A stretch of 51,233 nucleotides of DNA from Ruminococcus sp. (lineage in GTDB: Bacteria; Bacillota; Clostridia; Oscillospirales; Acutalibacteraceae): NCBI GenBank assembly GCA_022510945.1, contig JAFLSK010000009.1:1-51233 (forward strand), in the 5' to 3' direction. A program made the position numbers and the translations under genes. This document shows positions 23,804 through 31,565 of the stretch, one piece after another. Numbering within the stretch: the first letter of the stretch is position 1; every line of letters begins with the position of its first letter. The notes under the pieces are model-generated. The model ran no database searches, was not told the DNA's origin, and saw nothing but the letters and a program-made list of their open reading frames with translations.

Positions 23804-24601
23804 TTATCTCTGCTGAGCCTGAAGTCGCTCCGCCATAGACTTTTTCTTCTTCTTGGGTTTTTCAGGCTTAACCTTCTTACCTTTAAACTTCAAAGCAGCC
23901 TTCCAAGCCTTTTTCAGGTCGTCAGACAGATACGCGTTTATATCCTCGTATTTATCAAGCGGAACGCTGTTTAAGATAACGATAGTGATGATAGAGCGGG
24001 TATCGGCGTCGCCGTTTGCGTACTGAGTATTCAGAAGTGTTGCGAGCTTTTCGATTTCCTTCTTGCTGCCCTGCTTTAGGAGCACTTCAACCTTAGGTAC
24101 GATAGACGCACGGGTAAAGGTCACGCCTCTGAAAGGATAATAGCAGTCCTGCTCAGTCTTTATCTCGTCCTTAAGCTCAGGGAAAATAGAAACGAAACGC
24201 TTTGCCAAGAACAGCGGGTCAGCGTTTCCCTCGTCGTCACCCTTCTTCTTTTTCTTCTTAGTCGCCTTCAAACGCTTTGCAGCAACAGCGCCGCTGCAGT
24301 TGTCTACGAAGTCGTTGGCGATTGAGTCGGCCTCCTTCTGTGTGTCGGTCTCGGGGTCGAACATCCATGTAGCTAAAACCTTCCACTCGTTGTCGGGACC
24401 GTCCTCGGTCATTGCGCAATGGCGCATTACCATATGCATTTTATCAATAAAATATACGACAGAATACGCGCTCGTCTCGGACGTGAACAGCGCAACCATT
24501 TCGTTATCGCTGCCGCTTATCTTCTGTTTTGTAAAGCCCTGCGGGCTGAGAGTCGCTTCGACCTTATCTGAGATACTTTTAAATGCAACCTTAATATCCA
24601 T
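23804..24601 (-). CDS. Uncharacterised protein, 265 residues
   Basis: I do not recognise a named family. Residues 1-90 are a mixed alpha/beta domain starting MDIKVAFKSISDKVEATL, with VYFIDKMHMVMRHC. A run of Lys residues (about 120) separates it from a helical second half, and the C-terminus is Lys-rich, ending SMAERLQAQQR. There is no signal peptide or membrane segment, so it is probably cytosolic. The ATG at 24599-24601 with AAAGGA upstream is preferred; the longer frame reads through intergenic AT-rich DNA into murI antisense. It diverges from murI. Confidence 0.75.
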   Translation of the reverse strand: MDIKVAFKSISDKVEATLSPQGFTKQKISGSDNEMVALFTSETSAYSVVYFIDKMHMVMRHCAMTEDGPDNEWKVLATWMFDPETDTQKEADSIANDFVDNCSGAVAAKRLKATKKKKKKGDDEGNADPLFLAKRFVSIFPELKDEIKTEQDCYYPFRGVTFTRASIVPKVEVLLKQGSKKEIEKLATLLNTQYANGDADTRSIITIVILNSVPLDKYEDINAYLSDDLKKAWKAALKFKGKKVKPEKPKKKKKSMAERLQAQQR

Positions 24602-24692
24602 AGTATCATTCCTTTGCTTGTGAATGTATGTATTATACATTATAAAAGGTGGGTTTGTCAATTTTGTTTTTCTTATAATATATAAGAAATGC

Positions 24693-24721
24693 TTGAAAGA
24701 AAAGCCCTGATATGGTATTAT
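24693..24721 (+). promoter_or_regulatory. Probable promoter of murI
   Basis: TTGAAA (24693-24698), a 17 bp spacer and TATTAT (24716-24721), 37 bp before the start codon; AGGAGAG serves as RBS. Confidence 0.6.
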
Positions 24722-24758
24722 TATAAATTGTATATAGATATTTAAAAGGAGAGCAACT

Positions 24759-25571
24759 ATGAATAACGCTCCTATCGGCGTTTTCGACTCGGGTCTCGGC
24801 GGGCTCACCGCTGTCAGAGAGCTTCGAAACGCACTGCCCCACGAAAACATAATCTACTTTGGCGACACGGGCCGCGTACCCTACGGCACAAGGTCTAACG
24901 ATACGATTAAGAGATATGCTTTGCAGGACGCTAAATTTCTTTTAAAGCATAAAGTAAAAATGATAATTGCGGCGTGCGGCACAGTAAGCTCCGTTGCAAC
25001 AAACCTCACGCACGACCTGCCCGTCCCCTACACAGGGGTTGTTTCACCGACCTGCTATGAAGCGGCGCGTGTTTCGAAGAACAAGAAGGTCGGCGTAATC
25101 GGCACGAGCGCAACAATAAACAGTCACAGCTACAGAGACAGGATACACAGCTTCGACCCCGAAATTGAGGTTATTGAGCAGGACTGCCCGCTGTTTGTTC
25201 CGCTCGTTGAAAACGGCTTTATCGACAAGAACGACCCGATTACAAGGCTGACGATTGAGCGTTACCTCACTCCTGTTATGGAGAAAAACGTGGACACCGT
25301 TATCCTCGGCTGTACCCACTACCCCATTATTCGCGAGGCGATAGCGTCGGTTATCGGAAAAGAAATCAACCTCATCGACAGCGGCAGGGAAACTGCGATA
25401 TATGCGGCTAAAATTCTAAAAGAGAATAATCTTCTCAATGACAGCGACAAAAACGGCGAGTGCTCATTTTATGTTTCAGACACTCCCGACGGTTTCGAGA
25501 ACGTGGCGAGCGTATTCCTCGGCGAAAACGTAAGTCACAAGGTCGAACAGATTAACATTGAGTTATACTAA
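24759..25571 (+). CDS. murI: Glutamate racemase
   Basis: This 270-residue cofactor-independent racemase makes D-glutamate for peptidoglycan. The N-terminal IGVFDSGLGGLTAVREL, the YFGDTGRVPYGTRS loop and the second catalytic Cys185 in LGCTHYP are typical. At the first catalytic Cys73 the sequence reads AACGTVSS, whereas most MurI proteins have ACNT, so Asn is replaced by Gly74. Both catalytic cysteines remain, so activity is likely. The gene leads a murI-DUF1934-argS unit. Confidence 0.92.
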   Translation: MNNAPIGVFDSGLGGLTAVRELRNALPHENIIYFGDTGRVPYGTRSNDTIKRYALQDAKFLLKHKVKMIIAACGTVSSVATNLTHDLPVPYTGVVSPTCYEAARVSKNKKVGVIGTSATINSHSYRDRIHSFDPEIEVIEQDCPLFVPLVENGFIDKNDPITRLTIERYLTPVMEKNVDTVILGCTHYPIIREAIASVIGKEINLIDSGRETAIYAAKILKENNLLNDSDKNGECSFYVSDTPDGFENVASVFLGENVSHKVEQINIELY

Positions 25572-25613
25572 TACTAATCTTCAACAGAACAGTATAAACC
25601 CAAAGGTGATTTT

Positions 25614-26081
25614 ATGGAGAATAATAAAAAGGACTACCTGATAAAGGTTATGGGTATTCAGGAAGTCGACAACGAAAAGGATCAGATTGAGCTGACGACA
25701 ATCGGCAGCTATATATCCAAGGAAAACGGCCACAGCTTCATCGGCTACAAGGAGTACGACGAGGACGACCCGACGATTTCGTCGAACAATCTCGTCAAGG
25801 TCGAGGGCGACGACCGCGTGACAATTATACGCAACGGCGGTATGCAGACTCGCCTTATCCTCGAGAAAGGCAGACGTCACCAGTGCCACTACAGAACGCC
25901 TATGGGCGACCTTATGATAGGCGTGTTCGCGGACACGATTCAAAACGATCTTAGTCCTATCGGCGGCAAGCTGCACGTTCGCTATTCGCTCGACTTCAAC
26001 AACGAACATATTTCTAATAACGAATTTTACATTGACGTAACAGAAAAAGGTGATACAAATGCAGACACTAAACACAGCTAA
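25614..26081 (+). CDS. DUF1934 beta-barrel protein (YwiB-like)
   Basis: This 155-residue lipocalin-like protein matches the DUF1934 pattern: YLIKVMGIQ at the start, a central RNGGMQTRLILEKGRRHQCHYRTPMGDL and a final YSLDFNNEHISNNEFYIDV. The function is unknown. In many Clostridia it sits next to argS, as here, where its last 23 bp overlap the argS start. AAAGGTG precedes the ATG. Confidence 0.88.
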   Translation: MENNKKDYLIKVMGIQEVDNEKDQIELTTIGSYISKENGHSFIGYKEYDEDDPTISSNNLVKVEGDDRVTIIRNGGMQTRLILEKGRRHQCHYRTPMGDLMIGVFADTIQNDLSPIGGKLHVRYSLDFNNEHISNNEFYIDVTEKGDTNADTKHS

Positions 26082-27792
26082 AGAACAGCTCAGAAACGCG
26101 GTTGTAAGCGCAATCAACAAAGCTATGGAGAATGGAGATTTAGTTCAGGCGGAAATACCCGAGTTTGTCATCGAAACTCCTGCTGACCGTAAGAACGGCG
26201 ACCTCGCGACAAACGCCGCTATGGTAGGCGCGAGAGCGTTCAGAACTGCTCCTGTAAAAATTGCGCAGGCGATTTCCGCTAATATTGATTTGAGCGGCAC
26301 TTACTTTGAGAAGTGCGAAATCGCAGGTCCGGGATTTATCAACTTTTTCTACTCGGGCGATTTTTACGCGTCCGTAATCAGAGACGTTGAGGATGAAAAG
26401 GAAAACTACGGCTCATCAGATTTCGGCAAGGGCAAGAAGGTTATGGTCGAATTTGTATCCGCAAACCCGACGGGCCCTATGCATATGGGCAACGCCCGCG
26501 GCGGCGCGCTGGGCGACTGTCTCGCGGCAGTGCTCGACAAGGCAGGCTACAGCCCCTACAGGGAGTTCTATGTAAATGACGCGGGCAATCAGATTGAAAA
26601 ATTCGCTTGCTCGCTTGAGGCAAGATATCTGCATCTTTACAAGGACGGAATCGAGTTCCCTGAGGACGGATATCAGGGCGAGGACATCACCGAGCACGCC
26701 AAGACATATGCCGACGAGTTTGGCGACAAGCTTGTTAACGTAGACAGTAACGAGAGAAAACAGGCGCTCGTAGACTATGCTCTGCCTAAGAACATTTCGA
26801 AAATGCAGAGTGATATGAAGAAGTATAAGATTGAGTACGACAAGTGGTTCTTCGAGAGCGAGCTTCACGAGAGCGGCGCTGTTAAGGCTGTTGTGGACGC
26901 TCTCACCGAGAAGGGTCTCACCTATGAAAAGGAAGGCGCAATCTGGTACAAAAACAAAGACGTTTGCACCGAAATTCTTCTCAAGGAAGGCAAAACACAG
27001 GACTACATCGACAAGCTTGAGCTCAAGGACGACGTGCTTATCCGTCAGAACGGCAACCCGACCTACTTCACCGCTGACATAGCCTATCACAAAAATAAAT
27101 TCGAGCGCGGATTCGAGACGCTTATCGACATATGGGGCGCTGACCACCACGGTCATGTTATGAGAATGAAGGGCGCGATGGACGCTATCGGCTGCAACGC
27201 TGACGAGTTCCACGTTGTACTTATGCAGCTTGTAAAGCTTGTGTCAAACGGTCAGGTCGTAAAGATGAGCAAGCGCACGGGCAAGGCTATCCAGCTCGGC
27301 GACCTGCTTGACGAGGTTCCCGTAGACAGCGCGCGTTTTCTGTTCAACACCAGAGAGGCGAATACGCAGATGGACTTTGACCTCGACATCGCTGTTCAGC
27401 AGGACAACCAAAACCCCGTTTACTATGTGCAGTACGCCCACGCGAGAATTTGCAGTATTTTAAAGGCACTCGCCAAGGACGGTATTACCTCGAGGAAATG
27501 CTCTGACGACGAGCTTAAGCTGCTCACTCAGCCCGAGGAGCTGGAACTCATCAACCATATTGCCGAGTTCAGTGGTGAAATTGTCTCTGCCGCAAAGGAT
27601 TACGACCCGACGAGAATCACTCGTTATGTAACTCAGAGCGCGACCCTCTTCCACAAGTTCTACAACGCGTGCAGAGTTAAGGTCGAGGACGAAAGTCTTA
27701 TGCAGGCGCGACTTGCTCTGTGCTTAGCTGTTAAAACGGTTATCAAAAATGTCCTTGATATGTTCAATATCGACTGCCCCGAAAGTATGTAA
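26059..27792 (+). CDS. argS: Arginyl-tRNA synthetase
   Basis: This 577-residue class I synthetase has the HIGH-type motif as HMGN (142-145) in ANPTGPMHMGNARGG, and the KMSKS-type loop as KMSKRTG. The N-terminal additional domain (about 1-110) and the C-terminal anticodon-binding helical domain ending in NVLDMFNIDCPESM are present. ATG 26059 is chosen because the GTG at 26050 overlaps the AAAAAGGTG ribosome site. Overlap with the DUF1934 gene suggests coupling. Confidence 0.96.
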   Translation: MQTLNTAKEQLRNAVVSAINKAMENGDLVQAEIPEFVIETPADRKNGDLATNAAMVGARAFRTAPVKIAQAISANIDLSGTYFEKCEIAGPGFINFFYSGDFYASVIRDVEDEKENYGSSDFGKGKKVMVEFVSANPTGPMHMGNARGGALGDCLAAVLDKAGYSPYREFYVNDAGNQIEKFACSLEARYLHLYKDGIEFPEDGYQGEDITEHAKTYADEFGDKLVNVDSNERKQALVDYALPKNISKMQSDMKKYKIEYDKWFFESELHESGAVKAVVDALTEKGLTYEKEGAIWYKNKDVCTEILLKEGKTQDYIDKLELKDDVLIRQNGNPTYFTADIAYHKNKFERGFETLIDIWGADHHGHVMRMKGAMDAIGCNADEFHVVLMQLVKLVSNGQVVKMSKRTGKAIQLGDLLDEVPVDSARFLFNTREANTQMDFDLDIAVQQDNQNPVYYVQYAHARICSILKALAKDGITSRKCSDDELKLLTQPEELELINHIAEFSGEIVSAAKDYDPTRITRYVTQSATLFHKFYNACRVKVEDESLMQARLALCLAVKTVIKNVLDMFNIDCPESM

Positions 27793-27802
27793 TATACAAA
27801 GG

Positions 27803-27829
27803 AAAAAGCTCCCGAAAGGGAGCTTTTTT
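27803..27829. terminator. Bidirectional terminator between argS and the LRR lipoprotein
   Basis: AAAAAGCTCCC / GGGAGCTTTTTT with a GAAA loop. The A-run on the left lets it also serve the convergent minus-strand gene, which ends at 27837. Confidence 0.92.
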
Positions 27830-27836
27830 ATTGCTA

Positions 27837-28592
27837 TTAATCCAACGCAACAAACTTAAAGTCGTTATCTTTCGCGTACTTCTCCGCAGCGGTACCTTTG
27901 TAGCCTTCTATCGTAAAATTATTCACTTTATCATCAGGATAATAATCCTTATAACCTATAGCATATTTCCCTATTTTCGAAACGCTTTTGGGAATGGTTA
28001 TTTTTTTAATTTTCGGGCAAGCAAGAAAAGCGTAGGATTTAACTTTTTTTACACCATTTTTTATTATAACTTTTTTTAGAGAATCACAATAAGAAAACGA
28101 GGCCGCTCCAATACTTTTTACGCTCTCAGGAATCGTGACACTTTTTATACTTTTACATTCACCAAAAGCATCGTGACCTATTGCATTAACACTATCCGGA
28201 ATATTTACTTCTTTTAGATTTATGCAATGCCAAAAAGCATCTGCTCCAATTGTTTTAACAGTATTTGGAATTTCAACGGTCTTAATCCTACAATTAAAGT
28301 TCAACGGGTCACCCTCATCCCCTATCATACATCCAAATCCCCAATTTGAAATACTTGTTAAACCTTTATTCAAAACAATATGTTCAGGATATTTTATATC
28401 CCTCCAAGGAGCATTTTCACAACTGTATTTCATTTTGCCCTGAATTTTAATATTGAGGGTCTTAGTTTCAGCATTATAAGTATAATTTTCTCCATCAATA
28501 ATTACATCACTTGAGGCATTATTTACGCAAGAGCTGAAAGCAACACAAAGTAATAACATAAAAACAATAGAAATACATCTTGCTTTTTTCAT
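27837..28592 (-). CDS. Leucine-rich-repeat (BspA-like) lipoprotein
   Basis: This 251-residue surface lipoprotein has a signal ending in SSC (lipid Cys22). LRR_5/BspA-type repeats follow from about residue 95, with the period VEIPNTVKTIGADAFWHC, VNIPDSVNAIGHDAFGEC and VTIPESVKSIGAASFSYC. The C-terminal cap FTIEGYKGTAAEKYAKDN is shared with the gene at 29367-30281. Such proteins mediate adhesion or protein binding; the ligand is unknown. RBS AGGAGGAG is strong. Codon use is more AT-rich than in the housekeeping neighbours. Confidence 0.88.
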   Translation of the reverse strand: MKKARCISIVFMLLLCVAFSSCVNNASSDVIIDGENYTYNAETKTLNIKIQGKMKYSCENAPWRDIKYPEHIVLNKGLTSISNWGFGCMIGDEGDPLNFNCRIKTVEIPNTVKTIGADAFWHCINLKEVNIPDSVNAIGHDAFGECKSIKSVTIPESVKSIGAASFSYCDSLKKVIIKNGVKKVKSYAFLACPKIKKITIPKSVSKIGKYAIGYKDYYPDDKVNNFTIEGYKGTAAEKYAKDNDFKFVALD

Positions 28593-28594
28593 AG

Positions 28595-28665
28595 CAGTTA
28601 CTCCTCCTAAAAAGATTCTTTTATATATGTAGTGTCAAAAAACGGTAAAATAGTTTCAATTTTTT
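28595..28665 (-). repeat. Duplicated upstream region, copy 1
   Basis: This stretch ahead of the first LRR lipoprotein matches 30284-30353 ahead of the second, including AAAAAGATTCTTT, ATATATGTAGTGTCAAAAA and CGGTAAAA blocks. It probably carries the shared promoter and 5' UTR of the duplicated genes. Confidence 0.75.
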
Positions 28666-28741
28666 GAAATTTATGAAGAATTTTTAAGGAATAAGAAGTG
28701 TAAAAGATAAAAGCCCCCGCAAGAGAGCTTTTTACCTCTAT

Positions 28742-29350
28742 TTAATTGTTCAGTAAAAAGGTTTCTGTAATTGTCTTATAATCAGAGCCGTATGGGTGTT
28801 TTACAGTAACTGTATCACCGGAAATGCTAACATCAAACGATGATGTTGTTGCTACTACTGCGTCTCCAAGATTAAGTTCTTCTTTGAGAATAACATCATC
28901 ACTGAACATTTTTTGGATTTTCAAATATGTTTTATCATTTTTGAAATCAATATACGCAACTTTTTCTTCATCATTATAGCATACTCCCTGAAAATCAGGG
29001 GAAACAATAGAATTAGTTATATCATAATATTTCACGATATATGCATCTGTACCATAAATAAGCGTGCTTTTCAATATATCTGAATTTAACTCTTCAATTT
29101 TGGGGCAATGCTTTTGATAACATGCACTGTCAAGCTTCTCTCCGTTTTTATCAAATATGAAACACATATAATCATCTGTGTTATTATTGTATGAAAATAT
29201 ATAGACCTTGTGGTAATATGACTCATCTACTAAAACCGCTTGATGTATTGAGCTTTTATCCTCATAATCATCACTCTGGCAACCTCCTAAAAGGCACATA
29301 GAACAAACAACAGATATAATTATTATGAATGATTTTAATTTTATAGTCAT
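28742..29350 (-). CDS. Small lipoprotein of unknown function
   Basis: This 202-residue protein starts at ATG 29348-29350 with AAGGAAGG upstream, giving a lipoprotein signal with lipobox LLGGC (Cys24). The mature part is polar, rich in Asp, Tyr and Lys, and looks beta-rich. No family is recognised. It is encoded between two related LRR lipoproteins, 16 bp after the upstream one, so it is probably co-transcribed with it. Confidence 0.75.
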   Translation of the reverse strand: MTIKLKSFIIIISVVCSMCLLGGCQSDDYEDKSSIHQAVLVDESYYHKVYIFSYNNNTDDYMCFIFDKNGEKLDSACYQKHCPKIEELNSDILKSTLIYGTDAYIVKYYDITNSIVSPDFQGVCYNDEEKVAYIDFKNDKTYLKIQKMFSDDVILKEELNLGDAVVATTSSFDVSISGDTVTVKHPYGSDYKTITETFLLNN

Positions 29351-29366
29351 AATACCTTCCTTTCTA

Positions 29367-30281
29367 TTAATCCAGCGCGACAAACTTAAATTCGTTATCT
29401 TTAGCGTACTTTTCCGCGGCGGTACCTTTGTAGCCTTCTATCGTAAAATTTTTATTCTCATAATTCCCCATCGCTTCATAATCCGTTTTCAAATCAGCGC
29501 CGTATCCAAGTGCGTTTTCTCCGATTTTTATTACACTTGCCGGAATTTTTATTTTATATATATCAGTAAAGAAAAAAGCACCGGATTCAATTGTTGTTAC
29601 CGAATCGGGAATATTGATTGATTTTAAAGAAGTAAGGTAAAAAGCGTCCTCACCGATAATCTCCACACTATTTCCTATGGTTACATTCTCCATTTTATCA
29701 CACGAACAAAATAACCTTTCGGGTATTTCCTTTACATTTTCGGGAATGGTTACATTGTTTAATTTACTGCAAAGTTCAAATGCGCTTTCACCAAGTTTTT
29801 CAACACTATCGGGGATAACAACGTTCTCCAGACCGGCGCAGTTGTAGAATGCCCTTTCGCCTATGCTTTTTACTGTGTCCGAAATAAAAACATTTTTCAA
29901 CTTCCGAAACCCGTTTTTCCCTATATATTCATCCCCATATATTCCATCATCAAACGCGTTATCGCAGATAGAGGTCAATCCTTTACAAATAATAAGGTTT
30001 TCAACCTTCAAAAGTAATTCCTTGTTCACACTTCCTGTCATCCAAAGTTTTTTTGCGTTTTTACTCATCGGACCGTTACCCATAACAAATAATGTTTTGG
30101 TATTACTGTCATACTCGCAGTCAATCTCTTTTGAGGTTGTGTATTTATCTGCCTCTTTTATCACCTTTTGAAAAGTAGTATTGCTCTGTGAAACATCATT
30201 TGCATTATTACATGCACAAGAGCTGAAAGCAATACAAAGCAACAACGTAAAAACAATAGAAATATATCTTGCTTTTTTCAT
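29367..30281 (-). CDS. Leucine-rich-repeat (BspA-like) lipoprotein, paralogue
   Basis: This 304-residue lipoprotein has almost the same signal peptide as the 27837-28592 product (MKKAR.ISIVF.LLLC.AFSSC, lipid Cys22) and the same C-terminal cap. Between them are more BspA-type repeats (VFISDTVKSIGERAFYNC, VVIPDSVEKLGESAFELC, VTIGNSVEIIGEDAFYL, INIPDSVTTIESGAFFF). About 70 bp of the upstream DNA is also similar, indicating gene duplication. It probably lies on the cell surface. Confidence 0.88.
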   Translation of the reverse strand: MKKARYISIVFTLLLCIAFSSCACNNANDVSQSNTTFQKVIKEADKYTTSKEIDCEYDSNTKTLFVMGNGPMSKNAKKLWMTGSVNKELLLKVENLIICKGLTSICDNAFDDGIYGDEYIGKNGFRKLKNVFISDTVKSIGERAFYNCAGLENVVIPDSVEKLGESAFELCSKLNNVTIPENVKEIPERLFCSCDKMENVTIGNSVEIIGEDAFYLTSLKSINIPDSVTTIESGAFFFTDIYKIKIPASVIKIGENALGYGADLKTDYEAMGNYENKNFTIEGYKGTAAEKYAKDNEFKFVALD

Positions 30282-30283
30282 AA

Positions 30284-30353
30284 TAGTTTCTCCTTTTAAA
30301 AAGATTCTTTCATATATGTAGTGTCAAAAACGGTAAAAAAGTTTCAAATTTTT
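30284..30353 (-). repeat. Duplicated upstream region, copy 2
   Basis: Second copy of the region described at 28595-28665, differing by a few substitutions and one A-run length change. It is flanked by an inverted TTTTTTACCG copy near 30356-30370 that could form a hairpin with CGGTAAAAAA. Confidence 0.75.
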
Positions 30354-30416
30354 GAACTTTTTTACCGTTTATTAAATCTTTTTAAAGCACTAACTTTTGT
30401 GGGTCATATATTCTTT

Positions 30417-31262
30417 TTACTTACTTCTGATGAAGAGAATACCGAGTGTATTCGGGCCGCAGTGAGAGGTTACGGTACAGCCGGCGGTGGTTTCGAGTAT
30501 TTCGTCGAAATCGAAGTGTTCCTTAATTGCAGCTTTCACTTGCTTTACAATATCGGGGTTGCAGCGCGTGTGCGTGATGAAGATTCTGTTTGTGCTGATG
30601 TCGTCTCTGCCGCTTAAGCGTTCTTTGACGTAGGACAGAATAACCCTTTCGATATTGCCGCGGTACTTCTTCGACGGGGTCATCTTGCCGTCGATTACCT
30701 CGATACAAGGCTTAAGCTTCAGGAGATTTGCGCCTAAAGCCGCAATTGCCGAGCAACGTCCGCCCTTGTGCAGATAGTCGATGCTGTCAACGACGAAGCT
30801 CGCCTCTACCTTGCCTGCAACTTCATTACAGGCATTCTGAATTTCCTGCGCGGACGCGCCGTTCTGAGCCATTTCCGTGCCGGTAAGCACAACGAGGCCC
30901 TGACCCGTGGAGAGGTTGCGCGAGTCCACAACGTAAACTCCGCCTACTTCCTCAGCCGCAATACAGGCGTTACGGTAGGAACTCGAAAAATCGCTACTGA
31001 TGTTGAAGTGAACTATTTCGTACCCCTGCTCGCGCCAATAGCTGAAAACATCGGCAAAGTCGCCTATATTAGGCGCTGAGGTTGACGGCAGCTTGCCGCA
31101 CTCGTCAACATAGCTGTAGATGTCGTCGGGAGTTACCTCCAAGCCGTCCTTGCAGGTGCTCTCGCCAAGATTTACATAGAGCGGCAGTATAGCAATATCG
31201 TACTTTTCGATAATCTCGGGAGAGAGATCACATGTGCTGTCGGAAATGATTTTAACTTTCAT
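30417..31262 (-). CDS. DegV family protein (fatty-acid-binding)
   Basis: This 281-residue two-domain protein has the DegV signature IISDSTCDLSPEII at the N-terminus, PSTSAPNIGDFADVF (the TSxPS region), NISSDFSSSYRNA and the late VTSHCGPNTLGILFI. DegV/FakB proteins bind fatty acids for phosphorylation by FakA. No fakA is in the window. It has its own promoter and lies 135 bp upstream of the LRR lipoprotein. Confidence 0.92.
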   Translation of the reverse strand: MKVKIISDSTCDLSPEIIEKYDIAILPLYVNLGESTCKDGLEVTPDDIYSYVDECGKLPSTSAPNIGDFADVFSYWREQGYEIVHFNISSDFSSSYRNACIAAEEVGGVYVVDSRNLSTGQGLVVLTGTEMAQNGASAQEIQNACNEVAGKVEASFVVDSIDYLHKGGRCSAIAALGANLLKLKPCIEVIDGKMTPSKKYRGNIERVILSYVKERLSGRDDISTNRIFITHTRCNPDIVKQVKAAIKEHFDFDEILETTAGCTVTSHCGPNTLGILFIRSK

Positions 31263-31310
31263 AATAGTTCTCCAAAAGAATTATATTTGTTTAACGTCTA
31301 AACCAACTAC

Positions 31311-31339
31311 AGTATAACAAATAAGAAATAAATTGGCAA
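31311..31339 (-). promoter_or_regulatory. Probable promoter of the degV-like gene
   Basis: Minus strand TTGCCA (31334-31339), a 17 bp spacer and TATACT (31311-31316), about 50 bp upstream of the start. Confidence 0.6.
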
Positions 31340-31343
31340 TAGG

Positions 31344-31369
31344 AAAAGACGGTCAAAAGACCGTCTTTT
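31344..31369 (-). terminator. Terminator of the feo operon
   Basis: AAAAGACGGTC / GACCGTCTTTT, an 11-bp perfect stem with an AAAA (TTTT) loop. It lies 12 bp after the last feo gene. Confidence 0.85.
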
Positions 31370-31380
31370 GCTGTATAATC

Positions 31381-31554
31381 TTAATTTTTATGGCATATTT
31401 CCGCCGATGGACATCCCGAGCAACCACAACCGCAGGTCGGGTTCTTCCCTGCCTTGCGTTTTCTGCGCATACTGTAAAGCACAGCGCACACAACCGCAAG
31501 TAAAACGAGTGCGATTATAATTGTGCCTAAGTAATTTGTGATGAAGTGTATCAT
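31381..31554 (-). CDS. FeoB-associated Cys-rich membrane peptide
   Basis: A 57-residue frame starts at ATG 31552-31554. An N-terminal membrane helix (about 8-27) is followed by a basic stretch (MRRKRKAGK) and a Cys cluster TCGCGCSGCPS with Cys41, 43, 45 and 48 plus Cys54. This matches the FeoB-associated Cys-rich protein family found beside feoB in Firmicutes, which may assist iron transfer. It starts 11 bp after feoB. Confidence 0.9.
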   Translation of the reverse strand: MIHFITNYLGTIIIALVLLAVVCAVLYSMRRKRKAGKNPTCGCGCSGCPSAEICHKN

Positions 31555-31565
31555 AAAATCACCCT

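Noticed and set aside
26416..27213. 265-codon minus-strand frame inside argS
   Set aside because: Antisense shadow of a strongly supported argS; no RBS.
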